A DNA stretch of 64,000 nucleotides from Halichondria panicea (GCF_963675165.1 NC_087377.1:10836632-10900631), one strand, 5' to 3'. Positions 11,623 to 22,794 are shown, counted from the stretch's first letter. Program-made: numbers and translations. The notes: a model not told the origin generated them from the letters alone.

Positions 11623-12165
11623 TTTTTCTCAGGTCGCTTTAGGACGCTTTGAAGGACTGCCTTGCTTGTTGACAGTCTCCCTGGGTACACCATTAACCTA
11701 TGTATAAGATGTAAGTCTTACTATCCTATTATATCCCTAGCTCTTTGCTGGGGGGAGGAGAGCCTCACTGTCTGGTGCCATGCGCCCCACTTGCCCTATT
11801 AAAGGTAGTAAAGATTTTGTTTGATATAGATGTACTGATATTCATATAAATCCTTTTTCAGAATCGAACTTTCGGTGAATTTCCACAATGGCACAGTTTC
11901 AATGCCGTCTATTATGCAAGAAAGCAAGCTTCCTAACTCTTCCACAACGTTCTCTGGAGTATGCTCACTGTAGCTGACCTGGAGCTGAAAAGATTCCTTT
12001 TATTGTGCATAGCCTTTTTCTGTATCTATACATAAAGTATTTGTCAGCCATTATGATACTAATTAATTTATATTTTTTGTTTCTGCTTCTGGTAAAAAAG
12101 AAAAACTACCAAGAATGTATTTCCCTTTCCCTTTGTGTATATTTTGGAGTGTTCACAGTGTGTAG

Positions 12166-12199
12166 CACGCCGATTAAAATACGTATTTTAATCGGCGTG
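12166..12199. repeat. 34-bp perfect palindrome
   Basis: cacgccgattaaaatac followed directly by its reverse complement; no spacer. Confidence 0.9.
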
Positions 12200-12451
12200 G
12201 AATTGAGGCTACAGTATGTAGTGAGTGGGTTCTGAGCGCTTTTGCGCAAGAGAAAAAAATAGCTCGTTACTAAGGCTTGAATGGAAATTTCGGGGTCAAA
12301 GGTCGTGCCCACGGCAAGAACACTAAACACCGCTGTAGCCAGAATTCAATCTTGTACGTATAATCCGTGAACAGTTCACGTGACAGGTACTTCCGCTCTA
12401 GACATAGTTTTTGACGAAAGCAAAACAATGGCAATTGAATTCTGTGATTGA

Positions 12452-13396
12452 GCAGTTGCCTCACCACAACCCTTTTCTTTTTGGGATAAAATAACCAAAT
12501 ACATAACACTATACTAACACATAAAATCCTCCAATACCAACTCCTCCAATACCAACGCAGTAGTTTTACATACATGTTGTACAAATGGCATTCTTTCTAT
12601 ACAATTGATCAGAACACCACAAACACACAAATAAATCACCCTCCCGACAATACTCTATAATTATACATAACTCTTAGACCAGTGCTCTTATTAACGTCCG
12701 GTCATCGGACAATTTCTGGACAAAAATTGCAATTGTGTAACGTCAGATGCGCATGCTCGGTAAAATTGTCCTGCCACGTAGTGAAACTAAGTAAAGCAGC
12801 TGCAAAAATGAAAAGATTCACTAAAAGGCTACTAGTGCCAGTCATGATACATGTACTACTGATAGTACCAGCGGATCTAGACCTAAAAGAAGAGCAGTAA
12901 GATGCAAGGTGCGTATACTATTTGAAGACAAGCTCAGAATCAGATTAAACTTAATTTGTATAGGTTCATGGTTTGTCCTTACGACCTTTCATTTTTTTGT
13001 TTTGTCCTCTCAAACACTACATTGTCAAGACATTTTGTCATAATGCTATGAAAAGTTAGTAAGAGCACTGCTAGACGTACCTATAATTATGTTGTACGTA
13101 CTAAAACAAAACAAATGCACGTACCTTCGATGTCTTTTTGATAACCAATGCCAATGTGTGTGATTGGCTTTTGCACAGAGGTGAAGATCCGCTTAGTCTT
13201 GCCCTGAGGTTTTAGTGCCACTGTGAACTTCTTACAAGGCACTGGAGGAGGTCTCTCTGCAGCAGGGGAAGGGTGTTGCACCAAAGGCTTGTTCATGTTA
13301 TTCAATAAATTTCGTATAAATTTTGTAGCCACCAGCCTGGTTTTGACCTGACCACTTTTTGTGGCAATGGTCGTCACTACTGTAAACACATAATGG
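12452..13396. repeat. Duplicated block, copy 2
   Basis: Direct copy of 10023-10959. The possible minus-strand exon here runs from about 13306 down to a donor at 13125 (...GYQKDIE|G). Between the copies lie an M1 element (11236-11622) and AT-rich sequence. Confidence 0.8.
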
Positions 13397-13402
13397 CCCA
13401 AA

Positions 13403-13660
13403 CTGTTGCAAGTTCGCAGTTGGTAGTTGGTAGTTTGCAGTTGGTAGTTGGCAGTTGGCAGTTGGCAGTTGGTAGTTCGCAGTTGGTAGTTGGTAGTTCG
13501 CAGAGTTGGTAGTTAGCAGTTGGCAGTTGGCAGTTGGCAGTTGGCAGTTGGTAGTTCGCTGTTGGTAGTTGGTACTTCGCAGTTGGGAGTTGGCAGTTGG
13601 CAGTTGGCAGTTGGTAGTTGGTAGTTCGCAGTTGGGAGTTGGCAGTTGGTAGTTCGTGAC
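13403..13660. repeat. Heptamer minisatellite (agttggc/agttggt)
   Basis: Degenerate tandem array of 7-8-nt units such as agttggcagttggtagttcg. The translated open frames (LPTAN repeats) are artefacts of the repeat. Confidence 0.9.
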
Positions 13661-14399
13661 TTTTAAACTTTGCAGTTAGCAAATGTTGTACATAGATCTT
13701 TGCACTGCCTCTAATCTTTTAACCATGCATAACTTTAAATAGCCTCAATAGAATCTAAAAGTGCCATGCAAAACCTGTTTCTATAATTCCCCCCTCCCTG
13801 CTGGGATCTGGGAATATAGGTACATGAGGATTATTAGGATTAGACTTGAAATGATCTCCCTACCTAGATGTGTACATATAAGATTAATAAATTTTACAAC
13901 AACAATCTGGGAGGGAGCGTGCTATCAACTTGTGAATGTTGCATGATATTGGATTCTGTGGCAGATTGGATAGTATCATGAATGCGATTATCCTTTGAAG
14001 TTCTGCTGAGCTGTTCAATTAGGACACTTAAAAAAAAAAAAAGTTTAAAACAAGCTATACAGCATGTAGGACTGAGTAGTATCCATTGGTAGACCCTCTG
14101 GACTATCTTGGTAGCCATAGAATATTTTCGAAGAGGAAGCAGCAAGCCATTTGTGTACACAGGCACTTCACAAGTGGACACAAGCTCTACAATAGTCTAC
14201 ATGCTTGCTAAGCAGCTTAGTTGACCAGAGTGCAGCTTTTAAAACCACACATACTTCCATCGAGGCAGCAGCAAGGCATAAAATCAATGGTTAGTTTGTG
14301 CACAACCATTGACCCACGCCCATCCCACTTCATTGGGGGCGGAGATAACATCAAGCTAATTTGGTGGGTTGGGCTCAGATGCAAACTAAAGTGATGGAA
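13661..14399. other. Intergenic, no gene recognised
   Basis: No splice-consistent coding sequence. A poly-A run lies at about 14031-14042. The last part may already belong to the retrotransposon fragment that follows. Confidence 0.4.
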
Positions 14400-14598
14400 C
14401 TGTTCCAGATTGTGTGGGGCTGACCTGGAAAGGATTGGCAACGGAAGTTAAAACGTAGACTTTTGTGCAGTGTGTGTGGCCATTCTTTTTCAGTGCAACA
14501 TGCCCTCTCCTGCCCCAGAGGAGGATTCCCCTCAATTAGACACAACGAACTGAGAGATATCACAGCATCGCTTTTAAAAGAAACTTGCCATGGAGTGG

Positions 14599-15369
14599 TA
14601 GTCTCGCACAGCCAGCCCCGGATGTTTTCTATTTGAACGCTAGGTCGATAACATGGGTCTGGTAAACTTCCTATATACAAATTGTGTCGACACGCCGAAG
14701 ATTTCTTGGCGTGTTAACTGCTGCGGTCAACTGGAGGCAAAAAGAAGGAAAGATAGTTATGCAAAGCAGCCTCTTGTTGCCCAACTTGCTACAGTTTCTA
14801 GCTAAATGCAACTGACAATATAATGGCTTATTTATGCCCTAAGACTATCCCAGAAGATCACAAAGAGAGAGAAGTTCCATGGGTAGTTGTACAGAAGCAA
14901 GAGCTGAGTTGTAGATAATTAGCTTCAAGGATGTCTCCTACTAGTACTACATCTATACCTGAAACCAGCATTCCATATTCAAGTGGCAGTACTGCAAATA
15001 AGATTTGATTTGCATCTTTTTCTCTGAGAACTGAATCCATGCCATTGTTGAGAACCTTGAAACATAACATGCCTGGTTTATATAAGCTCAGTCTAGATCT
15101 TTCTAGTGACTCTGAGTAGTTGCTATAGCTTCTCTCCTTCTTGCATGTGTAGCTCCATCCTGATTTGAGCACTGAGCACAGAGGACTCTCAACATATAAA
15201 TTTATTTGCAGAACTGTGGTTTTCACATTATTGTAACCACAATGTGGTTATCAACCATGAATAATATTATTTGTGACCACTATTTACTATCGCCCACTTA
15301 AGGCCTTGCACAACTCGTTGATAGGAAGTTCTCCAGACCCTATTTTTAATCGGGGCTGGTGCGAGACTA
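14599..15369. mobile_element. 771-bp element with 9-bp target duplication (Mutator-like)
   Basis: It starts tagtctcgcac and ends gtgcgagacta, with imperfect terminal repeats extending ~75 bp inward. The flanks 14590-14598 and 15370-15378 are identical (atggagtgg). Removing it restores the retrotransposon frame exactly. 9-bp duplications and long TIRs fit Mutator-like elements. A 122-codon minus frame inside (14858-15226) shows no transposase motif, so the element is non-autonomous. Confidence 0.85.
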
Positions 15370-15863
15370 ATGGAGTGGCCACTGAACCGTCTCTACAACC
15401 CATCACAAGCGAAACATTTAACAGGACCACCGCAAATCGACAGAACGATGCCCGTCTTGATGTAGTGGCTAATGGTTTTTGGGGAAGTTCTTTCGAGAGA
15501 GCGTTCTTTGACGTTAGGGTTTTTAACCCATTTGCTCCCTCGAACAGACACTCCTCTCTAACCGCATCTTATCGCCACCATGAGAACCTGAAAAAGAGGC
15601 ACTATGAACAACGTATAAGAGAAGTGGAGCACTCCTCTTTTACCCCCCTGGTTTTCGCTACCACAGGTTGCCTTGGCCCAGCAGCTGGAGCCTTCTACAA
15701 ACGCCTGGCCAGCATGCTCTCGGACAAATGGAAGCAACCATACAGCACCACCGTTGGCTGGCTAAGATGTAGAATATCTTTCTCTCTACTCAGATCCTCC
15801 ATCATGTGTCTGAGAGGCGCCAGATCTTCGAAGTCATCCTTCAACAGCCATCTAGCTGCTTCC

Positions 15864-16166
15864 TAGTCTCATGAATCAGCCGCACCTTTGGTGTCCGTCT
15901 GAGCACTCTTTACGTGAAATCGGAATGTATTACGTCACTGTACAAGCTAACAAAACCATAAAAATGCAACCACATCCGCTATCTCTGCTCAGCCACATCA
16001 CTGCTTGCTGCACAACCGCATGTAAAGTTTCACTATTTGCTGCCTTCTATTCAACCTGATGCTTGTGAGCAATCTCATTGGTCACGTTGGAAATCCACCG
16101 TGGCCCATGAGTTCACGTAAAGAGTGCTCAGACGGACACCAAAGGTGCGGCTGATTCATGAGACTA
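15864..16166. mobile_element. 303-bp MITE with 55-bp perfect TIRs and 9-bp target duplication
   Basis: Arms 15864-15918 and 16112-16166 are perfect inverted copies starting tagtctcatgaatcagccgc. The target duplication gctgcttcc is at 15855-15863 and 16167-16175. Removal restores HLAAS|VDLTIADSNLSV of the retrotransposon. It shares the terminal 'tagtctc' and duplication length with the 14599 element; a related end is visible at about 32928. Confidence 0.9.
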
Positions 16167-16504
16167 GCTGCTTCCGTGGACCTCACCATTGCGGACTCCA
16201 ACCTCTCTGTATAAACTCTGAATAATTATAGCTTCACATTACCCTGCCATATCTATAATTATTTCAGCCTCAGTCACTCACAATATTCATTACCGGGTAA
16301 TTTTCGTGGGGTATAAATTTCGTTATTTTCGTGAGCTAGCTGACCTCCACGAAAATTTTCCCCCACTAAAAATCAGCCTCCGTGGGCGTGGTTTCCCAAA
16401 ACGCATGCGCGATATACGCAGCAGAGACCAGAACACGAGAACAGCTGTGCTGTGCCATTGGCTCGAGTAACAGCTAACTAGGGCTAGAGACTGCTACTGC
16501 TGAC

Positions 16505-18963
16505 ATGGAACGTTATTTTAAACCTCTCAACCATACCATGGTCCTTTTTTTTTATTTTTTTTTATTTTTTATTTTTATGCACTCCATCTCGGGGCGTAAA
16601 ACAGTAAACAGAAACAAAAACTAAAGCAAACACAAAAGACAAAAAATAAAAAAAATAAAAGAGAATTATAACAAGTAAGGTGTTCATTGTTGCAGCATTG
16701 ATTCCACTGTAGCCAGCTCCGCAGCGATAATTGCCTTGCCGCGAGAAGATCTGGCTCCTCTTATTGCCTGGATCGAGGATCTAAGTAGTGAAAAGGAGAG
16801 GCGGCATCTTAGCCAGTTGAGGGTTTTGCAGTACCGATTGTCCCATTTGTGCGAGAGCAGGCAAGCCAATCGTTTATAGAAGGTTGTGGCCTCTCTGCCC
16901 ATCCCTCCAGTAGTAGACATTACCAAGGGTGTGAATGATGCATGTTCTATTTCTCGTACTCTCTGTTCATAGGATCTTTTCTTCTCTCTTTCATGTTTCT
17001 TACAGCAAGCTGTTAGTGGGCCTTCGTTTGATGGGGCATGGGGATTGAACACTCTTACATCGAAGTAGGTCTTTTCCAGTCTGCCTCCCCATACCCCGTT
17101 TGCTGAGATGTCTAGACGAGCTCCCTCTTGAGTGTTGGCTGTAGCACACTGGAGTGTTTCTTCAGTAATTGGCTGCAGGTCCGGTTCTATGCGAACGTCG
17201 TTACATACTTCAGTGAGCAGGTCCGCGGTTAAGTCTCTTATCTCGTTGTGCCTAATAGTCGGAAAACCTCCTTTGGCACACGAGAGAGCGTGTTCAGTAG
17301 AAAAGGCTTTGCCGCAGTCACAATTTGTTGGAGTGTTTGTTGGATTCCAGCCATATCTCAATGCTAGGGCATCTTGGAAAGCTCCCTTGTGTAGGGTAAA
17401 GCCATGTTCTGACAGTGGGAGTGCTGTCAGCCATGAGGAAGCTCCCTTCTCGCTGGCAAGATCCATTGCTCTTTGCAGAGTGTCTGGGAGAAGTTGATTT
17501 AGCTCAGTGGCTTTTGACTTGTTCTCATGGTTATTCAATCTCCTAACATCTTTCTTCTGGGCCAGTTGTGTGTCAAGAGTTTCTGGAATAAAAGATGGAA
17601 TAGATCTACCTAACCCACATGGAGACCTGACGAAGGTAGTGCCACCTCTTCCATTAAAGAGGCTAACGATGCTGTAAGTAAAGTTATTGCAAAACAAGAT
17701 GCTAAGAGACAAGAGTATCAAAAAATTTCTGTGGAGATGAAGACTAAAATAGCGAAATTTGCTGTTGAAAATGGGATAAAAGCCGCAGTTAACAAATTCC
17801 AAGATAAGGTTCCAAAAGCTCCCGAAAACTGGAACAACACTATACGCGACTGGAAAGATTCGTATTTGAGAGAAATAAGCAAGAAAAGAAAGGCTGGAGA
17901 CACTGAAGACTTTTTTTACCTGTAAAAAAAGAGGAAGACCACTGTTGATTGGAGACGACCTCGATAAACAGGTACAAGCGTATATAAAAGATTTAAGGAA
18001 ACGCCATGCTGCCGTTAACACAGCAATAGTTATTTCTGCTGGAGAAGGCATAGTTAGGGGTCATGATGCTAGTCTTTTATCGAGTAATGGTGGTTCTCTA
18101 GACATAACGAAAGACTGGGCGAATGGGTTTTAGTAAGCGTAAGACCACCACAAAATCTACTTTGTCACACTATGATTTTGATAAAGTTCGCAAAATTTAC
18201 CTGAATGATGTTTCGTCCATTGTTGTTATGGAAGAAATACCCCCTTCACTGATAATCAACTGGGACCAAACTGGGACTCACTTTGTTCCAGTTTCTCAAT
18301 GGACAATGGATGTGAAAGGAGCTCATAGGGTAGAAATAGCTGGTTTGAATGATAAGCGTCAAATGACAATGGTATTGGCAGGAACTGCTAGTGGAGAATT
18401 TCTTCCCCCTCAATTAATTTACTCTGGCTTAACGTCAAAAAGCCTACCCAAAAATGTGAAATTTCCAAGTGATTGGCATCTAACAACAACACCTACCCAT
18501 TGGTGAAACGAAGAGACAATGAAACATTATATCGATAAAGTGATTGTTTCGTTTATTGATACTAAAAGAAAAAATTGTATCTTCCCTCTGATTATCCGGC
18601 CGTAGTCCTATTTGATCATTTCAGTGGAATATACACAAGATATATTCAATATGCTGGAAAAACATCACATTTTCTATGTCCTGATTCCCAGGACAATCAC
18701 AGATAGGTTGCAACCAATGGATTTGTCAGTGAATAAGCCTGTGAAAGATCACCTTAAGCGTTTGTTTCAAAAGTGGTATTGCTCATCAGGTTGAAAACCA
18801 GATTCTATAAAATCCTAGTAAATCCATCTCTCCTATTGATCTTCGTCTCAGTATTATCAAACCTATACATGCACAGTGGCTTATTGAGGCCTATGATTAC
18901 ATTAAAAGTAGGCCAGATATTGTTTTTAAAGCAGCTGGTATTTTAAACAAAATAAGTTTCTAG
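16505..18963 (+). pseudogene. pogo/Tigger-like transposase, decayed
   Basis: Start ATG 16505 gives MERYFKPLNHTM. After the retrotransposon insert the frame resumes at ~17635 (GSATSSIKEAND), then FAVENGIKAAVNKFQ (helix-turn-helix region), KKRGRPLLIGDDLDKQVQAY, NTAIVISAGEGIV, IINWDQTG (first catalytic Asp), FLPPQLIYSG, VLFDHFSG (second Asp), TDRLQPMDLSVNKPVKDHL (third Asp) and the typical C-terminus KPIHAQWLIEAYDYI. Lesions: frame slips near 17911-17935, a small deletion with shift near 18121, a TGA at ~18504, a shift near 18585, and others after 18790. By family it would cut and paste DNA; this copy cannot encode an intact enzyme. Confidence 0.85.
16538..17634 (-). mobile_element. 5'-truncated REL-type non-LTR retrotransposon inside the pogo element
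   Basis: Reading minus, an open frame from ~17625 to 16684 encodes GASSWLTALPLSEHGF, the zinc motif CDCGKAFSTEHALSC, RHNEIRDL, ARLDISANGVWGG, YFDVRVFNPHAPS and LRCRLSFSLLRSS, i.e. the same C-terminal domain as the 14.4-kb copy. Downstream is an A-rich tail (poly-T on plus, ~16543-16578), as expected for reverse-transcribed insertion. The open frame extends upstream to 18051, but that part is the antisense of the transposase and is not real coding. The insert splits the transposase after NHTM. Confidence 0.8.
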
Positions 18964-19122
18964 TTTAATAATTATTATTAATATTCAAGGAACTGTTAAA
19001 TATCAATGTTTTATGAAATTGAATAATTGTTCGCTACCGGTATATAGATTACAATAAGTCATGCATGGTGGCTATAGTGACTACATACCTTATATAATAT
19101 ACGTGTAGTAATAGCTTGATAT

Positions 19123-20153
19123 TTAAAGTTTTGGAAAAGAGGTCAACTGTTTACTTTCAAAGCATGCTTCAAGGTGCTCCCTCATTCTTGTCTGGTCAAA
19201 TCTAATGGTCGAGAGGTCTTCTCCAGCAGCGAGTGAAAAACTGAATGCCATGCAAAATAAGCCATAGTCATGAATACCTTTCTGTACCTGCGGTTGTAGC
19301 ACAAAAACATTGACCTTCACACATTTCAGAAGACGTTTAAGCACGTCATGGGTACGTTTTTCAACACTATGGTACAAAGAATCATATTTCACCACCCAGA
19401 TTAGATGCTATGATCCAATGGTTGCCCGTATGTATAACTTGAAGAAATCGACCGTTACACTCATCGTCAGGGTAATGGTAACTGCGTTTCGTGATTATCA
19501 AGGAAGACTTCAATCCATTTATGTCGATCAGGGTATTGTTTTTTATCAAATTTTGACCAAAGTTAATATGCATATCGTTGAGATCGTTTCCATCTTTCAA
19601 ACTTTTCTTGTCACTAAGAGTAAGAGACAAGCTTCCATATTTGACCCATACTAATTGATCAGATTCAGGTCGATCTAGATCAATATCCATTTTCGGTTCC
19701 ATTTTAATGCTGGAAACATTTTGCTTCAGTACTTCATCACTAGATAACTGAATGTCAGATGGAAGTAGTCTTTTGAGTTTTTTTTTATGAGAACCTCCTC
19801 CCCAGTGAACAAGTATATTTGCAAGGGACTTCCATCCCACCTTGAACTAGATCAACTGAATGTCTCCTTAGTCCAGTAACAGTGCAAACAATTGTAGATC
19901 CTGCTCTTCTAAGAAACATCGAGCACATGGTGCTTATCTTTCTTGGGACATGGCCAACTACATCTACTCCTTTAATCATTGCCACTGCATGAGGATCCTG
20001 GATGTTACCAGGTTCACTACGGCAAGTAAGTTGTTCGTTGACAATCGGTGTCCATATAATGCCTTGGTAAATATGGTACCCTCTAATGCAGCTGTGGATC
20101 TCTATAAATGAACTCATCCTCCACTGACAGTAGTTACGTACAGGCTCAGTCAC
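19123..20153 (-). pseudogene. HIRAN-like domain plus Ulp1/C48-type protease, broken
   Basis: From ATG 20153 the first ~110 residues form a domain I know from many cnidarian/sponge proteins and take as HIRAN-like (FIEIHSCIRGYHIYQGIIW ... GHVPRKISTMCSMFLRR ... LVQGGMEVPC). After a shift at a poly-A run (~19780) comes a Ulp1-like protease: LNDMHINFGQNLIK, HWIIASNL (His), a second shift near 19390, KYDSLY (Asp), QPQVQKGIHDYGLFCMAF. In active enzymes the last motif is DCGLF; here the catalytic Cys codon is TAT (Tyr) at 19264-19266. So two frameshifts and a lost nucleophile. It sits tail-to-tail with the transposase inside the same TIRs: captured gene, second element gene or separate insertion. Confidence 0.75.
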
Positions 20154-20380
20154 TTTGATTCTCCTACGTACATGTAGTCGAGTCAGATCTAGTAATAGCC
20201 TCGAGACCAGGCCGATGGATTTGAGGCTAATCTAGTAATGGCTGCTACTGTGATCTTCGGGCACGTGCTCCTCCCAGCATGCGGTGAAGTCATAATCCAC
20301 CAAACGAAATTTATACTCACGAAAATCACCTCCAGTTATACGAATTTTTTACCCCCACGAAAATTACCCGCTATACGGTA

Positions 20381-21104
20381 CACAATGGTATCGATCAGCA
20401 CCATTTCTTAGAAAGGTTCCAATCAAAAGCACACATTTGTGGTGATCTACTCTCTAGATGTTTTCAGGTCGAATGTTGCAGAGTAAAAGTTACTCACTTT
20501 TTGAAAATAGTTTAATTGAGTTGCACATGGCAGTAGCTCAGAACACGCCCACATTTTACATGGCAGAAATATGATTGTTAATCCAATCAATGTTGAACCA
20601 CATTTTTTGTGCTAAAGTTTGTTATTTCACTGCTAAAATTAAAAAATAATTGATGACTTAATCCCATTTTTTGGTGCTATATAATTTATTATTTCGCTGC
20701 TGTGTATGTTGAATACAATAGAACCCCTCTATAACGAACACTTTTGGCCTTTATACAGAGGTGGCCTTTGTTGAGAGGTTGTTTTGTACACAAACTGTTC
20801 ATTTGGGACCTGGGTGCCTGCCATGGCCGTTATATACAGCAACTGGCCTTTATTTAGAGGTGGTTGTTAACAGAGGTGTTCCACTGTAATTTGAATAATA
20901 GGTGTCATCAATTTGAATAATAGGGCTCATGAAATTGAATAATAGGCTGATCAAGTCCGAATAAATAATTTGAATAATAGGTGAAAAAATTTGAATATTT
21001 GACACAGGCCTATATATACTGGTGAATGACTTGTACCATGCATTAAGCTGAGGATTTGTGCATCTGTACTGCTATATATTTCCTGTTTCCACCAGTAGTT
21101 TAAT
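20381..21104. other. Intergenic with one MITE
   Basis: No gene. It contains the M3 element (20714-20888) and a short run of repeated 'ttgaataatagg' phrases at about 20890-21000. Confidence 0.5.
20714..20888. mobile_element. M3 MITE with Tigger-like ends
   Basis: Ends acaatagaacccctctataa and ...gttccactgt; the copy at 35224-35393 is its reverse complement and has the better conserved end acagtggaacc. The cagtggaacc terminus resembles pogo/Tigger TIRs (inference). Non-coding. Confidence 0.75.
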
Positions 21105-21640
21105 TATGCCTCGGTGTGCATGCGCAAGCGAGGTATACGGTAGTGTGTTTGTGTGTCTGTCTGTGTGTGTAGACTGCTACAGCTGCTCAAGGATGAATCA
21201 AGTGCAAGTAAGAGTTTCTATAAGCTTCTAGTCATGTTTTCTTGGATTTTAATTCGTGGATTTGCAAAATAATGCTTCGTTCTCGAGTTATGCCTAGTTT
21301 TGCTTACTTGGAATGCCATTGCAGCCTTTTCAGAAGAGCACGTAGCCAAACTTGTTTACCGAGTGTTACTACTCTACTTAGTAGTTAGCTCTGCACTAGA
21401 ACGCTAGCTATTGGTAGCTGCAAGAGTGAGAAGAGAGCTGCAAGGCTCTGCTGATGGCAGCCATTAATTTTAGACTTGAACTTTTGGCATCAATCGTTTT
21501 TAACAACAATCGTGGTCGATCATTACCCACTCTTTGAGTTTGCATGCAGCAATTGCAGTTATTAGTAGCTTTATGTTCAGTTATGTAGCTTTGGCATCCA
21601 TCTCCACCGAGGCATCAGCACCTGTGGTGCTTTCATTTTA
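21105..21640 (+). mobile_element. M1-family MITE, near full length (~536 bp)
   Basis: Starts tatgcctcggtgtgcatgcg, has a TG-rich run, 'tgctacagctgctcaagga' and 'agtgagaagagagctgcaag' blocks, and ends caccgaggcatcagcacctg then tggtgctttcatt. This is the best reference copy for the family in this window. Confidence 0.85.
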
Positions 21641-21768
21641 ATTATTACTCTCTGTACGCATTCCCTCATTAACCATCTTAAATAAGTGGCAATAATTATA
21701 ACAGCCCTTGTTTGCACAATACCACAAATTTGACCACATAGATTGTTGGATCGAGTACTGGAAATGAA

Positions 21769-22610
21769 TTGCTACCACACAAGTCGACAACATCACAACC
21801 AACTGTTCCTACTTCCATTACCTTCAACTGGACAAAATGCAAGGACATACCAATCGATATTTCTGCGTACGGTCAGCCTGTGGCCATCAACGGGAAGCTG
21901 TACATGAAAGGTGCATGTGGGATTAAAAGGACTCTAGTGTACACACCAGATCAGGATAGCTGGGATGAGCTGCCACCTCCTCCAGTGAGTAACTTCACCA
22001 TAGCAACACTGAGTGGTCGACTATTAGTTGTTGGAGGTAAAGACGAGTCTACTAATGAGTAAAGATGCCATCCTAACATTCGATGAGAGCTCTCGACAAT
22101 GGGTCCAGTCACTTCCTGTCATGCCAAAAGAATTAACTTTGCCAGCAGTTGTTGGGACTCTACCAGTAACGAATGGATTACAGCCAAACCACTTCCCCAC
22201 ACTGATGTCTACAGAACTTGCCTATAATTGGAGACACAATGTATATAGTAGGTCAAAAAACTAAAAACGTGTTTCGAGCTCATGTACCCTCCCTCATATC
22301 ACGAGCCTGTTCTGGTTGGGATGAATTGGTCGCAAGAGTACCGTTCTTTTGGTCATCTCCCATCGCCATCGGCAACACGCTCTTGGCTGTGGGGGGTAGA
22401 TATAGAGCACTAGGAGGTAGCGCTATCTCAAGCATCCATTTGTACGATCCCACTAAAAACCAGTGGACACAATGTGGTGACCTTCCTGAGGAATTGGAGA
22501 ATGCATGTTGTTGGATTGAACTATCTTGCAAACTGTCTATACTTGGTGGTGAAAGAAGTTTCAGCAATATCAAATCTGTGTACACATCAATCCCCATTAC
22601 ACACTATTAG
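21769..22610 (+). pseudogene. Kelch-like propeller gene, frameshifted
   Basis: Kelch-type blocks are readable across three frames: FNWTKCKDIPI...AINGKLYMKG..., LSGRLLVVGGKDES, AILTFDESSRQWVQSLPVMP, PIIGDTMYIVG, AIGNTLLAVGGRYRALGG and IHLYDPTKNQWTQCGDLPEE. VVGG/AVGG, two-hydrophobic and Trp motifs fit kelch repeats of a beta-propeller. A stop/shift follows KDESTNE (~22060) and another precedes PIIGDTM (~22220). The fragment ends at the stop at 22610. It cannot encode a continuous protein here; an undiscovered intron at the shifts is less likely since no good donor was seen. A 50-bp piece (RAHVPSLISR) is duplicated at 22730-22775. Confidence 0.7.
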
Positions 22611-22794
22611 AGTGTTCGTTCATATACTTCTTCATATTAATTCCGTGTTCCTGCATTATAAATCATTGCATGCATGTGTTGAATTGTATTATATATTATG
22701 TTCACTTTTGGCTAAATATAAAATATAAAAGAGCTCATGTTCCCTCCCTCATATCACGTGTGTGGAAATTTGGTCCTGCCTTCACAACTCCTGC

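Larger units (their letters stand above)
14400..16214 (+). pseudogene. Non-LTR retrotransposon C-terminal fragment (REL-endonuclease type)
   Basis: When two inserted elements are ignored, one frame reads CVCGHSFSVQHALSC (14461 on), GGFPSIRHNELRD, then across the first insertion ETCHGV|ATEPSLQP, then ARLDVVANGFWG, AFFDVRVFNPFAPS and GWLRCRISFSLLRSS, ending TIADSNLSV at the stop 16212-16214. The CxC-x8-H-x4-C zinc motif followed by an RHN/EP-D/D-V pattern matches the CCHC plus restriction-like endonuclease end of R2/R4/NeSL/HERO-like non-LTR elements (clade inferred). The reverse transcriptase is missing, so this is a 5'-truncated copy. A paralogous copy on the other strand lies at 16.5-17.6 kb. 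Confidence 0.8.
16291..20380 (+). mobile_element. pogo-like DNA transposon, broken, with nested insert and passenger gene
   Basis: The left end at 16291 (taccgggtaattttcgtggg) and right end at 20380 (cccacgaaaattacccgcta) are inverted repeats. Within lie, in order, the transposase start (MERYFKP), a reversed retrotransposon copy, the rest of the transposase, and on the opposite strand a HIRAN-like/Ulp1 pseudogene. The TIR 18-mer cgggtaattttcgtgggg also ends the short M2 elements (e.g. 60533-60706), which are therefore probably its non-autonomous derivatives. A TA target duplication is plausible but the ends have decayed. Confidence 0.7.

Noticed and set aside
9851..13660. CRISPR-like array
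   Set aside because: Repeats are tandem micro/minisatellites and duplications without unique spacers.
13377..13682. LPTAN-repeat protein
   Set aside because: Translation of a heptamer minisatellite; no start context or paralogue.
17635..18051. N-terminal part of the 455-codon minus frame as protein
   Set aside because: It is antisense to the pogo transposase; only the part below ~17630 belongs to the retrotransposon.
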